From Sphingopyxis sp. LK2115 (lineage in GTDB: Bacteria > Pseudomonadota > Alphaproteobacteria > Sphingomonadales > Sphingomonadaceae): a stretch of DNA of 64,000 nt. The stretch spans positions 1 through 64,000 of the forward strand of contig NZ_JABWGQ010000003.1 in the NCBI RefSeq assembly GCF_014595975.1. Direction: 5' to 3'. Below are positions 48,078 through 57,657 of this stretch, piece by piece (within the stretch, counting starts at the first letter, position 1; every line of letters starts with the position of its first letter). The notes under the pieces are model-generated. The model had not been told where the DNA came from. It was given only the letters and a program-made list of their open reading frames with translations, and made no database searches. A program made the translations under genes and the position numbers.

Positions 48078-49453
48078 CAATAATCCCCGTTGGTCAGCGC
48101 GGTCACGACATGCGACAGGCCGACGCTGTTCGATCCCTTGACAAGCACGACATCGCCGGGACGGATGAGACCGCCCAGCCGCGCCGTGGCGTCCGAGTGC
48201 GCGGGCACATGCGCGAAATCGACGCGCCCCTCAAGCGCTTTGGCCAGCGGCGCCATCTCTTCGCCGACAAGCAGGGCGAATTGCACGCCTGCTGCGACGA
48301 GCGGAGCCGCGAGTCCCGCATGATAGGTATCGCCGCCCGCGCCCAGTTCCTTCATCGCCCCCAGAATCGCCACCTTGCGGTCGCCGGATTCGCTCGCCAG
48401 CTGACCGATCGTCGCCGCCATCGAGGCGGGATTGGCGTTATAGCTTTCGTCAATGACAAGGATATGGCCACCGGGCACCGCGATCCGATGGCGTGCGCCG
48501 CGCCCGGCAAGGCCCGGCAACTCGGCAAAGGCAAGGCCCGCCGCGGGCAGGTCGCCGCCGACCGCCTTCACCGCCGCCAGCACCGCCAGCGAATTGGCGA
48601 CCCAATGCGCGCCGGCCTGCGCAATGGAAAAACAAAGAAGCGCGTCCTGCACCTGCGCGGTGACCAGCGAGCCGCCCCGTCCGTCGGGGAGCCAGTCGAC
48701 CGCGCGCACATCGGCGCCCTCGTTCAGGCCGAAGCTGACGATATTTGCGGCGTGCTGCCCGGCCTTGGCGCGAAGGCGTTCATGATGCGGGCTGTCGAAC
48801 GGAACGATCGCGGTGCCGCCCGGCTCCAGCCCCTCGAAAATCTCGCCCTTCGCGTCGGCGATCGCTTCCTCGCTGCCGAAAAACTCCAGGTGCGCGGGGG
48901 CGATGGTGGTCACGATGGCGACGTGCGGGCGCACCATGCGCGTCAGCGCGGCGAGTTCGCCCGCATGGTTCATGCCCATTTCAAAAACGCCGAAATCGGC
49001 GGTCGACGGCATCCGCGCGAGGCTCAAGGGCACACCGACATGATTATTATAGCTTTTGACCGAGCGATGCGCCTTGCCGGGCCGGAAGCGGTCGAGCGCG
49101 GCGAACAGCGCCTCCTTCGTCCCGGTCTTGCCCGCCGATCCGGTAACGCCGATGATGCGGCCGTGACTGCGCGCGCGCGACGCGGCGCCGAGCGCGTTCA
49201 GCGCGGCACCGCTGTCACAGACGCGGACATGCGGATGGCTGACCGCGGTTTCGCACAATATGCCGGCGGCGCCCGCGGCGATCGCCTTGTCGATGAAACT
49301 GTGCCCGTCGGCCGTTTCGCCCTTCATCGCGATAAAGAGATCGCCCTTGGTGACTTCGCGCGAGTCGAAGGCAACACCGCTTACCGTGAAGTCGGCGCTG
49401 GCGGTGCCGCCCGTGGCCTGGGCGATGGCGCGCGCGGTCCAGAGCGGGTTCAT
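48077..49453 (-). CDS. murF: UDP-MurNAc-tripeptide--D-alanyl-D-alanine ligase
   Basis: The last cytoplasmic Mur ligase, 458 aa, adding D-Ala-D-Ala. The P-loop is [36 protein letters not shown] and [11 protein letters not shown] are family motifs. The ATG overlaps the murE stop by 4 nt. Confidence 0.97.
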   Translation of the reverse strand: MNPLWTARAIAQATGGTASADFTVSGVAFDSREVTKGDLFIAMKGETADGHSFIDKAIAAGAAGILCETAVSHPHVRVCDSGAALNALGAASRARSHGRIIGVTGSAGKTGTKEALFAALDRFRPGKAHRSVKSYNNHVGVPLSLARMPSTADFGVFEMGMNHAGELAALTRMVRPHVAIVTTIAPAHLEFFGSEEAIADAKGEIFEGLEPGGTAIVPFDSPHHERLRAKAGQHAANIVSFGLNEGADVRAVDWLPDGRGGSLVTAQVQDALLCFSIAQAGAHWVANSLAVLAAVKAVGGDLPAAGLAFAELPGLAGRGARHRIAVPGGHILVIDESYNANPASMAATIGQLASESGDRKVAILGAMKELGAGGDTYHAGLAAPLVAAGVQFALLVGEEMAPLAKALEGRVDFAHVPAHSDATARLGGLIRPGDVVLVKGSNSVGLSHVVTALTNGDY

Positions 49454-50889
49454 GCCGCCTCCTCGCGCGCGACCGCCACATCGTCGAATGGAATGACGCG
49501 CATATCGTCGCCGCGCCCGACGATCTGCCCCTGCTCATGCCCCTTGCCCGCAATGCAGATGATGTCGTCGGCGTGCGCTCCGGCGATCGCCGCGGCGATC
49601 GCCGCGCGGCGGTCGCCGATCACCCGCGCGCCGGGTGCCGCTGCGGCAATCGCGTCGCGAATGGCGGCGGGGTCTTCGCCGCGCGGATTGTCGTCGGTGA
49701 TGATGACCACGTCGGCCTTGGCGGCGGCAATCCGTCCCATTTCCGGCCGCTTTGCCTGATCGCGGTCGCCGCCGGCGCCAAAGACGAGGATCAGCCGCCC
49801 GGTCGCGTGCGGGCGCAGCGCGTCGAGCGCCGCCTCGATGGCATCGGGGGTATGCGCATAATCGACATAGATGGGGGCGCCGCTGCGCGCGATCGCCGCC
49901 CGTTCGAGCCGCCCGCGCACCGGCTGAAGCCGCGCGAGATTGGCGAGCGTCAGTGCGACATCGCCGCCGGTCGCAATGACGAGCCCCGCAGCCACCAATG
50001 CGTTCGCCGTCTGATAGGCGCCGATCAGCGGCAGCGTAACCTTATGCGTGTCGTCACCTGCCGCCATGACGAGTATCTGGCCAAGCTGCGTCGGCGTGCG
50101 CGACACGAGACGCAGCGTCTCACCCGCCTGCCCCACCGTGAGCACACGGACATTGCGCGCGCGCGCCGCATCGGCAACCGCCGCTGAATGGGCATCGTCG
50201 GCCCAGACGACCGCCGCGCCGCCGGGTTGGACAATTTCGCGGAACAGCCGCATCTTGGCGGCGAAATAGGCCTCCATCGTCCCGTGATAGTCGAGATGAT
50301 CGTGGCTGAGGTTGGTGAAGGCGGCGGCCTTCACCGGCAGTCCTTCGGTGCGATACTGATCCAGCCCGTGGCTCGACGCCTCGAAAGCGGCGTGCGTCAC
50401 CCCTTCGGCCGCGAGCCCCGACATATTGCTGAGGAAGGTCACGATGTCGGGCGTCGTCAGCCCCGTCGATGCGCTGTCGATCGACGTGGTGATGCCGAGC
50501 GTGCCGATCGACGCGGCGTTGAAACCCGCCATGCGCCACAGTTGGCGCGTCATTTCGACTGTCGAGGTCTTGCCGTTGGTGCCCGTCACCGCAACGCAGG
50601 TTGCGGGAAAACGGTGAAAGAAGCGCGCGGCGATATGCGCAAAGGCACGGCGCGGGTTGGCGTCGGCGACATGGACCGCGCCTTCGACTGCCGCTTCGGG
50701 CCGCGCAACCACGGCAACGGCGCCCGCCGCCACCGCGTCGGGAATGAAATCCTCGCCGTTGAACCTTTCACCGACAAAGGCGCCGAAGATTGTTCCCGGC
50801 GCCACCTTGCGATGATCGATGGCCACGCCGGTCACGACGGGATCGGTCCCCGTCCGGTCGGCATCGTCCAGCAGCGCAGCGAGACGCAT
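49450..50889 (-). CDS. murE: UDP-MurNAc-L-Ala-D-Glu--meso-diaminopimelate ligase
   Basis: A Mur ligase (479 aa) that adds the third stem residue. The P-loop is VTGTNGKTSTVE. The specificity motif DDNPRGEDP is that of meso-diaminopimelate-adding enzymes, so the wall should be of the usual Gram-negative type. YVDYAHTPD and GKGHEQGQ are also present. The ATG shares a base with the ftsI stop. Confidence 0.97.
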   Translation of the reverse strand: MRLAALLDDADRTGTDPVVTGVAIDHRKVAPGTIFGAFVGERFNGEDFIPDAVAAGAVAVVARPEAAVEGAVHVADANPRRAFAHIAARFFHRFPATCVAVTGTNGKTSTVEMTRQLWRMAGFNAASIGTLGITTSIDSASTGLTTPDIVTFLSNMSGLAAEGVTHAAFEASSHGLDQYRTEGLPVKAAAFTNLSHDHLDYHGTMEAYFAAKMRLFREIVQPGGAAVVWADDAHSAAVADAARARNVRVLTVGQAGETLRLVSRTPTQLGQILVMAAGDDTHKVTLPLIGAYQTANALVAAGLVIATGGDVALTLANLARLQPVRGRLERAAIARSGAPIYVDYAHTPDAIEAALDALRPHATGRLILVFGAGGDRDQAKRPEMGRIAAAKADVVIITDDNPRGEDPAAIRDAIAAAAPGARVIGDRRAAIAAAIAGAHADDIICIAGKGHEQGQIVGRGDDMRVIPFDDVAVAREEAA

Positions 50890-52577
50890 CAGAGCGCCTC
50901 CTCGTTTCTCCGCAGCAAGGGGGTGAGTTCGGACACGTCGACGTCGCGGCTCTGGTCGGGGAAGACGCCGAGCATCGGTCCCGCGCGCGTCACGACCCTG
51001 CGCACCACCGGCGCTGCGGTCCAGCCTGCGGTGCGTTGTCCCGAACTATAAGCGTTGCCCTTCGGCTCGTCGATCATCACGATCACGACGTAGCGCGGAT
51101 TGTCCATCGGGAAGGCGGCCGCGAAGGTCGAGACGAGCGAGTGGCGGCGATAACCCCCGGCGCCCGGCTTTTCGGCCGATCCGGTCTTGCCGCCGACGCG
51201 AAAGCCCGGCGCGTCGGCCTGTTTGCCCGTGCCGTCGGAGACGATCAGGCGAAGAAGCTGGCGCATCCGTGCGCTGGTCGCGGCCTTGAACACGCGGCGC
51301 CCCTGCGGCGGCGCCTTGTCGCCGAGCTTGAGCAGGGTCGCCGGGCGATAAAGGCCGCCGTTGACGAGCGCGGCATAGGCGCTCGCGAGGTGCAGTGGCG
51401 TCACCGCGATCCCATGGCCATAGCTGGTCGTCATCGTCGTCACCCGGCCCCAGTTTTTTGGCCACAGCGGGAAAGCGCGCTCTTTCAGCTCGATGCCCGG
51501 ACGCTGGTCGAAATGAAGGTCGCGGAACAGTTTTTCGAGCGGCTCGCGGCCGAGATCGTCGGCGATGCGCGCGGTCGCGATGTTCGAACTTTCGATGAGC
51601 GTTTCGGGCACGTTGTACCAGCGCCCCGGATGGCTGTCGCGAATGCGGAACCCCGCGATCGGGAGCGGCGCCGACGCATCATAACGGCGCGCCATGCTGG
51701 TCACTGTCCCATTGTCGATCGCAGCGCCGATGGAGAGCGGCTTGAAGGTCGAACCCAGCTCGTAAAGATTATAGGTGACGGCATTGCGCCGCGTCGTCGG
51801 GTCGCTGCCGGTCAGCTTGTTGGGGTTATAGGTCGGCAGCGACGTCATCGCGGCAACTTCGCCCGTGTGGACGTCGAGGATCACGCCCGCACCGCCGATC
51901 GCTTCCAGATTGGCGACCGCCGCGCCGAGTTCGCTTTCGAGCACGCCCTGCACACGCGCGTCGATCGACAGCGCCAGCGGCTCGCCGCGCGTCGCCTTGT
52001 CGATCAGCCGCGCGTCGAACGCCCCCTCGACGCCGGTGACGCCATGCCCCTCGGCATTGGTAAAGCCAAGCACATGCGCGGCAAGGGTGAGCTGCGGGTA
52101 AAGCCGTTCCTTCTCGCGCGGGAAATCGAACCCGACGTCACCGATCGCATTGACTGCCGCCACCTGGTCGGGCAGCGCGCGGCGGCGGATATAGGTCGGG
52201 CGCGGCCCCGTGAGCTTGGCGAGCAGTTCGGCGCGCGACATGTCGGGGAAAATCCGGTGCAGCTCGCCCGCCAGATAATTGCGGTCGTTGAGCAATTTCG
52301 ACGGCACGACGCGGATCGAATAGGCGTCGATCGTGCGCGCCAGCGGCACGCCGTTGCGGTCGACGATGTCGGCGCGAGCGGGAATGAAGGCGCCCGACAC
52401 GCGCTGACCCGACGAGGTGTCGAAGAGCGCGAAATAAAGAAGCCGCATCGACACAAGCAGAAAGGCCGCCGCGAACAGCAGCATCAGGATCATCAAACGC
52501 TGCTGTGCGGTCAGCAATATCTGCTGCCGCACACCAGCGGTACGCACCCGGGTCGGACGGACGACCAGCGTGTTCAT
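50889..52577 (-). CDS. ftsI: Septal transpeptidase FtsI (PBP3)
   Basis: A monofunctional class B penicillin-binding protein of 562 aa. After a short cytoplasmic tail comes a membrane helix near LMILMLLFAAAFLLVSM, then the pedestal domain. The transpeptidase domain has the active-site STFK (in ELGSTFKPL), the SSN motif (IESSNIATA) and the KTGS motif (VGGKTGSAEK). The ATG overlaps the ftsL stop by 4 nt. Confidence 0.97.
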   Translation of the reverse strand: MNTLVVRPTRVRTAGVRQQILLTAQQRLMILMLLFAAAFLLVSMRLLYFALFDTSSGQRVSGAFIPARADIVDRNGVPLARTIDAYSIRVVPSKLLNDRNYLAGELHRIFPDMSRAELLAKLTGPRPTYIRRRALPDQVAAVNAIGDVGFDFPREKERLYPQLTLAAHVLGFTNAEGHGVTGVEGAFDARLIDKATRGEPLALSIDARVQGVLESELGAAVANLEAIGGAGVILDVHTGEVAAMTSLPTYNPNKLTGSDPTTRRNAVTYNLYELGSTFKPLSIGAAIDNGTVTSMARRYDASAPLPIAGFRIRDSHPGRWYNVPETLIESSNIATARIADDLGREPLEKLFRDLHFDQRPGIELKERAFPLWPKNWGRVTTMTTSYGHGIAVTPLHLASAYAALVNGGLYRPATLLKLGDKAPPQGRRVFKAATSARMRQLLRLIVSDGTGKQADAPGFRVGGKTGSAEKPGAGGYRRHSLVSTFAAAFPMDNPRYVVIVMIDEPKGNAYSSGQRTAGWTAAPVVRRVVTRAGPMLGVFPDQSRDVDVSELTPLLRRNEEAL

Positions 52578-53170
52578 CGGGCGGGCTTGCCTCCCGCCGC
52601 TTCAATCGCCGCTTGACGCTTCAGGTCGGCGAGCGTCGATTCGGCGAGCAACTGATCCTCGATCATCTTCAATTGCTCGCGGCGGCGCGTTGGCGCCATG
52701 CGTGGCGGCGTATCGCTGCGCACCGCGCTGTCGGCCTGCGCCAGCACGACGGGTCTGGCCGCCGCCACGCCGGAGCTGGCCGCCGGACTGACCTTGGGCG
52801 CGGCGGGCACCGCGACGGGCGAGACCATCGCCATCAGCACCGGCGCAACCTCATTGGCGCCGCGCGCACGCGGCAGGCGATCGAGCGAGGCGAGCTGGCG
52901 TTCGCTCGACAGATATTGACTGGCATCGGGGGCCGAATAGCCGAAGGCCTCGGCATTCCATTGTTCGAGCTGGCGCATCGACGCGCGCACCGCCAGTTCG
53001 GATTCGAGATAGCGGATATTGGCGCGCGCCCGGTCGATCTCGCGCTCGACGCGAGTAAGTTCGCTTCGCGTCGCCGCGACCTTCAGCGACACCGGATAGA
53101 GCATCATCGCAAAGATGAGCACGAGCAGGACCAGCCCGATCCCCTGAAGCTTGCGGGCCGCCATCAGCAT
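52574..53170 (-). CDS. ftsL: FtsL-like division protein with long C-terminal extension
   Basis: A 198-aa bitopic protein in the ftsL position. A single helix ([22 protein letters not shown], about 11-32) is followed by a coiled-coil segment rich in charged heptads ([20 protein letters not shown]). Proline/alanine-rich sequence and a second helical stretch at the C terminus come after. FtsL proteins are usually about 90-120 aa, so the last 80-90 residues are extra. I assign it by location and topology, since sequence conservation in this family is low. Confidence 0.8.
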   Translation of the reverse strand: MLMAARKLQGIGLVLLVLIFAMMLYPVSLKVAATRSELTRVEREIDRARANIRYLESELAVRASMRQLEQWNAEAFGYSAPDASQYLSSERQLASLDRLPRARGANEVAPVLMAMVSPVAVPAAPKVSPAASSGVAAARPVVLAQADSAVRSDTPPRMAPTRRREQLKMIEDQLLAESTLADLKRQAAIEAAGGKPAR

Positions 53171-54153
53171 GACATTGCCTCCTTTATCGACGTTGCGGGC
53201 CAGGCAGGCGCCGCGGTCCGCACGGCGCTGCGCAGCGTGGCCGAACGCGCGCGCGGGTTACGCGCCTCTTCGGCCTTGCCCGGCCGCACCTTGCGCGCCG
53301 GGGGTTCAAAGGTTGCGGCGCGCGCAGGCACGGTCGGCGCGGGCCTGTGGCGCGATCCCGCGGCGTCGCCGCCGCTGCGCTCGCGCAGGAAATTCTTGAC
53401 GATCCGGTCCTCGGTGCTGTGAAAGCTGACCACCGCGAGCCGGCCGCCGGGGCGCAGCACACGCTCCGCGGCGGCCAAACCCGCGACCAACTCGTCGAGT
53501 TCGCGGTTGATGTGGATACGGATCGCCTGAAAGCTTTTCGTCGCCGGGTCTTTCGGCGCACCGGGCGGATGACGCAGCGCCTTGCGGATCACGCTCGCAA
53601 GCTCGGCGGTGCGCGTCAGCGGGCGCGCCGCGACGATCGCGCGCGCGACGCGGCGCGACTGGCGCTCGTCGCCATAATGATAGAGGACATCGGCAATCTC
53701 CTCTTCGTCGGCGCGGTTGAGCCAGTCGGCGGCGCTTTCCCCCTCTTGCGCCATGCGCATGTCGAGCGGGCCGTCCTTCTGGAAGGAAAAGCCGCGCTCG
53801 CCCTGATCGAGCTGCATCGACGACACGCCGATGTCGAAGGTGATGCCGTCGACCGCGTCGATCCCGCGTTCGGCGAGCAGCCGGTCGATTTCGCCGAACC
53901 GGCCGTGGATCAGCGTCAGCCTGCCGCCCGCTTTTTCGACCAGCGCCTGCCCGCCCGCGATCGCGTCGGGATCGCGGTCGCAGGCGACAACCTCGGCGCC
54001 CGCAGCGAGCATCGCGCGTGTATAGCCGCCCGCACCGAAGGTCGCATCGACATGGCGCTCGCCAGGGGCAATGGCGAGCGCGGCAATGACTTCTTCAAGC
54101 AGGACAGGATCGTGGCGGGGATCGCGGGGGAGTTCGGCGGGAAGGTCGGTCAC
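53164..54153 (-). CDS. rsmH: 16S rRNA m4C1402 methyltransferase
   Basis: A SAM-dependent N4-cytosine methyltransferase of 329 aa that modifies C1402 in the ribosomal P site. [43 protein letters not shown] and [11 protein letters not shown] are family signatures. The start is GTG 54153, overlapping the mraZ stop by 4 nt. The C-terminal 70 residues are arginine/alanine-rich. Confidence 0.96.
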   Translation of the reverse strand: MTDLPAELPRDPRHDPVLLEEVIAALAIAPGERHVDATFGAGGYTRAMLAAGAEVVACDRDPDAIAGGQALVEKAGGRLTLIHGRFGEIDRLLAERGIDAVDGITFDIGVSSMQLDQGERGFSFQKDGPLDMRMAQEGESAADWLNRADEEEIADVLYHYGDERQSRRVARAIVAARPLTRTAELASVIRKALRHPPGAPKDPATKSFQAIRIHINRELDELVAGLAAAERVLRPGGRLAVVSFHSTEDRIVKNFLRERSGGDAAGSRHRPAPTVPARAATFEPPARKVRPGKAEEARNPRARSATLRSAVRTAAPAWPATSIKEAMSC

Positions 54154-54650
54154 TTGCGCGCCTTCCCTTTCGTCTGCTCCCATGAGGCGGCAAGCCGCTG
54201 AAGCACCGGATCGGCCTCGGCACATTCGGCGAGCGTCGGCAACCACCAGATTTCGAGGCGGCGGCCCGACCCCACAAAAGCCGTCGCGCCGGCATCGCCG
54301 ACGCGGTCGCGGTGGATGAAGCTGGGCAGAAAACGACCGCTGTCGTCGAGCGTATATGGCTCGGTATAGCTGAAACGCTTCTTGAACTCGCTGTCCTCGT
54401 CAAAATCGAGGTTGCGCAGCCGCGCGGTTTCGCGGTCGCGTTCGATCTCGCCGTTCAGCCGGTCATATTGATCCTGGCCATAGGCAACGAGGCACGGCAG
54501 CTTTTCATGGAAGCCAACCCATAGCACGCGCTGACCGTCCGCAGTGAGGGGCACATTGTTGCGGAACTGCGAGGGCACGGCGATGCGCCCCTTGCCATCG
54601 ATCGCGGCGAAACTGGTGCCCGCATATTGGCCGGGCGTCACAATCGCCAT
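54150..54650 (-). CDS. mraZ: Transcriptional regulator MraZ
   Basis: A 166-aa DNA-binding protein with two SpoVT/AbrB-like swapped-hairpin domains. The first contains [14 protein letters not shown] (about 16-29) and the second, weaker, [15 protein letters not shown] (about 101-115). In other bacteria MraZ binds repeats in front of its own operon and represses it. Regular GGG repeats are visible 125-160 bp upstream (54775-54823). It opens the dcw cluster. Confidence 0.95.
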   Translation of the reverse strand: MAIVTPGQYAGTSFAAIDGKGRIAVPSQFRNNVPLTADGQRVLWVGFHEKLPCLVAYGQDQYDRLNGEIERDRETARLRNLDFDEDSEFKKRFSYTEPYTLDDSGRFLPSFIHRDRVGDAGATAFVGSGRRLEIWWLPTLAECAEADPVLQRLAASWEQTKGKARK

Positions 54651-54764
54651 CGCTCTGCCCCCTGCCTCGCGTCACCGGGCATAACTTTCCCGTCCCCGGA
54701 ATCGCAGGATTCCGGCTGAGTCGGCACGAGTGGAGAATGCCCCTCTCCGACAATCTGAGTATCA

Positions 54765-54823
54765 ACTATAGATCGGGGTGAAAAGGGGTATTTTAGGGCA
54801 GAATAGGGATTCTAGCCCCTATT
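54765..54823 (-). promoter_or_regulatory. mraZ promoter region with 10-bp-spaced GGG boxes
   Basis: On the plus strand GGGGT (54775), GGGGT (54785), AGGGC (54795) and AGGGA (54805) recur at exactly 10-bp steps, separated by A/T-rich 5-mers. An inverted fifth unit, CCCCTATT, ends at 54823. This is the geometry of known MraZ boxes (G-triplet units one helical turn apart), though on the strand opposite to mraZ. A possible -10, TATAGT, lies at 54770-54765 on the minus strand. The rest of 54651-54927 shows no gene. Confidence 0.5.
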
Positions 54824-54927
54824 TGCCGCAAAACATCCCTCGAACCGGGCAAATATCGGTCCCACGACGCAAAGTCGCGGAACCGAACCGGGTGCTATCG
54901 GGGGGATTTGAGACGGAAAGGCGCGAC

Positions 54928-56091
54928 TCAGTCGGCGCGCGAATGAATCCAGATCGGGTTCAGCGTCGCCCGCCCAGCGCCGGGCCACAGTCGCGCCGCA
55001 ATCCATTCCATCGTATCGGCTTGCCGCAGATGATCGGCGCCGGGGACAATCGGCCGCCACAGCGACGCATGAAAGAGATCGGCGTCGCCGACGAGCCAGA
55101 CCTCGCCCTTGCCGATCCGGCAATGAGCGACATGACCGTCCGCAAGGCGCCGACATGCCGAAGGAAGCCGGTCAAAGCGCCCGGCGCTCGACAGGCGGAG
55201 CCGCCCATGTTCGACGTCGACCGCAACTGCCGCGCCTTCCCCGACCGGTGCGCCGCCCAGCGCGACTCCCCAATGATCGAACAGCGGCGTGAGCAGGCTC
55301 GTCACCGGCGGGTTGCGCGGATCGCCGAGCGGATGGCGTGGCGGCCAGCTCGACAGCGCATCGGCGAGGATGACCGCGCGCGCGCCGCCGCGCACAACGG
55401 CGTCGATTGCAACCAGTTCCTGCGGCGCCAGCGCGCGCGGGTGCGCGATCAGCAGCGCCCCGCCCGGCGGCGGCACATGGTCAGCCAGACTGTCGACAAG
55501 CAGCGTCGGTCCCAGCCGCTCGATCCGCACCAGCGCGGGATCGTCGTTCGCGCCCGCGGCAATCATCGACGCCAGACTTTCGCCGCCCGGCCAACGCAGC
55601 GGCAGGCCGGTCAGCATCGTCGCCGCGGGCGCATCGGCGGACGCGGTCGCGGGCCGATAAAGCGCTGCGAGCAGCGCATGACCGGCGCTCCACCAGACGG
55701 AAACGAACAGCAGCGCCGCAAGCCAGGGCAGCGCGCGAAGCGACGGGCGCCACCGGACCAGTGCATCGGCGGCGAGCGCCGCAGCCCCGCCCGCCAGCGC
55801 GACCAGCAGCAATTGGAGCGTCGCCACAAATCCGGCCAGCGCGAAAGCGAGCGCCGCCTGCGCCGCTGCGGTCAGCCCCAGTGCCAGCAGGACGGTGCAC
55901 CGCCGAATGATGGCGGGATCGCGCCGCTGCCACCAGGCAAGCAACAGCATCGGCGGCGCGAGCAGCGGAACCGTGAGCGCGGGGTCGATCCGGCCGAGCA
56001 GCGCCTGCCCGCCGACCCACCAGGTGAACGCGACAGTCAGGATCGCAATCGAACCCGCGCGCAGAACAGACCCGCGTAACCCCGCGGTCAC
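54928..56091 (-). CDS. DUF4350-like membrane protein
   Basis: A 387-aa protein whose first about 145 residues form four or five hydrophobic helices. The remaining part is soluble and resembles DUF4350/GldG-type domains related to class I amidotransferase folds (LLVDSLADHVPPPGGALLIAHPRAL, GGARAVILAD, GDADLFH). The function is not known. Its ATG overlaps the stop of the small membrane protein upstream by 4 nt, making it the third gene of cysK-orf-DUF4350. It ends 277 bp before mraZ. Confidence 0.72.
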   Translation of the reverse strand: MTAGLRGSVLRAGSIAILTVAFTWWVGGQALLGRIDPALTVPLLAPPMLLLAWWQRRDPAIIRRCTVLLALGLTAAAQAALAFALAGFVATLQLLLVALAGGAAALAADALVRWRPSLRALPWLAALLFVSVWWSAGHALLAALYRPATASADAPAATMLTGLPLRWPGGESLASMIAAGANDDPALVRIERLGPTLLVDSLADHVPPPGGALLIAHPRALAPQELVAIDAVVRGGARAVILADALSSWPPRHPLGDPRNPPVTSLLTPLFDHWGVALGGAPVGEGAAVAVDVEHGRLRLSSAGRFDRLPSACRRLADGHVAHCRIGKGEVWLVGDADLFHASLWRPIVPGADHLRQADTMEWIAARLWPGAGRATLNPIWIHSRAD

Positions 56092-56486
56092 GGCGCCGAC
56101 TGGCGCGCGCGCTGAAGTTCGGGATCGGGTTCAAGGTCAGGGACGGTGGCCGTCGGCGCCACCGCCTGTGGCACCTTTATCGACGGGTCGACATTTTCAT
56201 CCTTCGACGAGGGCGACACCGGCTGAACCCCCAATTCTTCGAGCGGCGCGCCGCCCGCCTGATTGTCGCCGGGCAGCTTGACCTCCGCGCTCGATGCCTC
56301 TTCGGCCGCCACCTGTTCGCGCGCGCGGTCGCCGATCAGCCCGGCCATGCCGACGAGCAGCAGCACCGTCAACACCCCGGCGATGCCGATCTGCAGTCGG
56401 CGCATGGCATCGTGCGCCTGCGGGGGCGGCGGCGCGGCTTTCTGTCCTGCCGGCGTGGTCGAACCGCTGTCGATACGCACACTCAT
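56088..56486 (-). CDS. Small single-helix membrane protein
   Basis: A 132-aa protein with a hydrophilic N terminus, one membrane helix (IGIAGVLTVLLLVGMAGLIG, about 32-52) and a long acidic, proline-rich tail likely in the periplasm. I do not recognise a family. The start is ATG 56486 with GTGAAAGG ahead. It lies 8 bp after cysK and is coupled to the DUF4350 gene, so the two membrane proteins probably work together. Confidence 0.7.
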   Translation of the reverse strand: MSVRIDSGSTTPAGQKAAPPPPQAHDAMRRLQIGIAGVLTVLLLVGMAGLIGDRAREQVAAEEASSAEVKLPGDNQAGGAPLEELGVQPVSPSSKDENVDPSIKVPQAVAPTATVPDLEPDPELQRARQSAP

Positions 56487-56494
56487 CCTTTCAC

Positions 56495-57463
56495 CTATGC
56501 CAGTCCCTTGCTGGCCAGCCATTCAGGGTTGTAGAGCGTCGAAAGATAGCGAAACCCGCTGTCGCACAGGATGGTTGCAATGCGCTTGCCCGGCCCCAGG
56601 CGCCGCGCCAGCGCCATCGCGCCCGCAACATTGATGCCCGACGAAAGGCCGAGGCACAGCCCCTCCTCGTCGAGCAGGCGGCGCACGACGGCGAGCCCCT
56701 CGGCATCGGAGATGCGGAATTGCGTGTCGATCGGCGCGCCCTCGAGGTTCGCCGTGATGCGGTTCTGCCCGATGCCTTCGGCGACGCTCGACCCTTCGGC
56801 CTTCAGCTCACCGCACTGGTAATAATTGTAAAGGCCCGCGCCATGCGGGTCGGTCAGCGCAATGGTGATGTCGGGATCCCTGGCTTTCAGCCCCAGCCCG
56901 GTCCCGGCAATCGTCCCGCCGGTCCCCGCGGCGCAGGTAAAGCCGTCGATCCGCCCCTCCATCTGCGCCCATATTTCCTCTGCCGTGCCGCACACATGTG
57001 CCTTGCGGTTGGCGATATTGTCGAACTGGTTCGCCCAGATCGCATTGTCGGTTTCCTCAGCAATTCGGCGCGAGGTGTGGACGAAATGGCCGGGGTTGGC
57101 GAAAGGCGCGGGCGGCACGAGCACCAGCTCGGCGCCCAATGCGCGGATCGTCGCCATTTTTTCGGCGCTTTGATTGTCGGGCATGACGATGATCGTCTTG
57201 TAACCCAGCGCGTTGGCGACGAGCGCAAGCCCGATGCCGGTGTTGCCCGCGGTCCCCTCGACGATCGTTCCGCCGGGCGCCAGGCTGCCGTTCGCTTCGG
57301 CATCGCGAACAATATACAGCGCGGCGCGGTCCTTCACCGATCCGCCGGGGTTGGCATATTCGCACTTGCCCCAGATTTCGCAGCCGGTCGCTTCGCTGGG
57401 GCCCTTGAGCAGGACGAGCGGCGTGTTGCCGATCAGGTCCAGGCTGGTTTTGGCAATCGTCAT
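56495..57463 (-). CDS. cysK: Cysteine synthase A (O-acetylserine sulfhydrylase)
   Basis: A PLP enzyme of 322 aa making cysteine from O-acetylserine and sulfide. The N-terminal IGNTPLVLLKG is followed by the PLP lysine in PGGSVKDRAA. The phosphate-binding loop GTGGTIAGTG and the substrate loop EGTAGNTG are also present. The start is ATG 57463, since the upstream reading is arginine-rich. It is divergent from the TonB receptor across 194 bp and leads an operon with two membrane protein genes. Confidence 0.93.
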   Translation of the reverse strand: MTIAKTSLDLIGNTPLVLLKGPSEATGCEIWGKCEYANPGGSVKDRAALYIVRDAEANGSLAPGGTIVEGTAGNTGIGLALVANALGYKTIIVMPDNQSAEKMATIRALGAELVLVPPAPFANPGHFVHTSRRIAEETDNAIWANQFDNIANRKAHVCGTAEEIWAQMEGRIDGFTCAAGTGGTIAGTGLGLKARDPDITIALTDPHGAGLYNYYQCGELKAEGSSVAEGIGQNRITANLEGAPIDTQFRISDAEGLAVVRRLLDEEGLCLGLSSGINVAGAMALARRLGPGKRIATILCDSGFRYLSTLYNPEWLASKGLA

Positions 57464-57597
57464 GCGCCTTGATCTAGGACCGCGTTCGGGACGCCGCAAG
57501 ACAGCTTCGCTTTTCTCGCCGATGATCGGCCTTTGTCGACCAATCGCCGTTCGGCGCCGACCAACCGCAGACCGGAAGGCGGAACGGGCTTGCCATT

Positions 57598-57615
57598 GTA
57601 ACAGTATATCATTAC
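57598..57615. promoter_or_regulatory. Zur-like palindrome before the TonB receptor
   Basis: GTAACAGTATATCATTAC matches its reverse complement at 12 of 18 positions (GTAA....TATA....TTAC). It lies 42 bp before the ATG of a receptor with His-rich segments. The A/T-rich dyad is of the kind bound by Zur/Fur-family repressors. The assignment to Zur is inference from the gene it precedes. Confidence 0.4.
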
Positions 57616-57657
57616 TGGCACGGCATACCCACATTCAGTCAGGATTATCGCCGTCCC

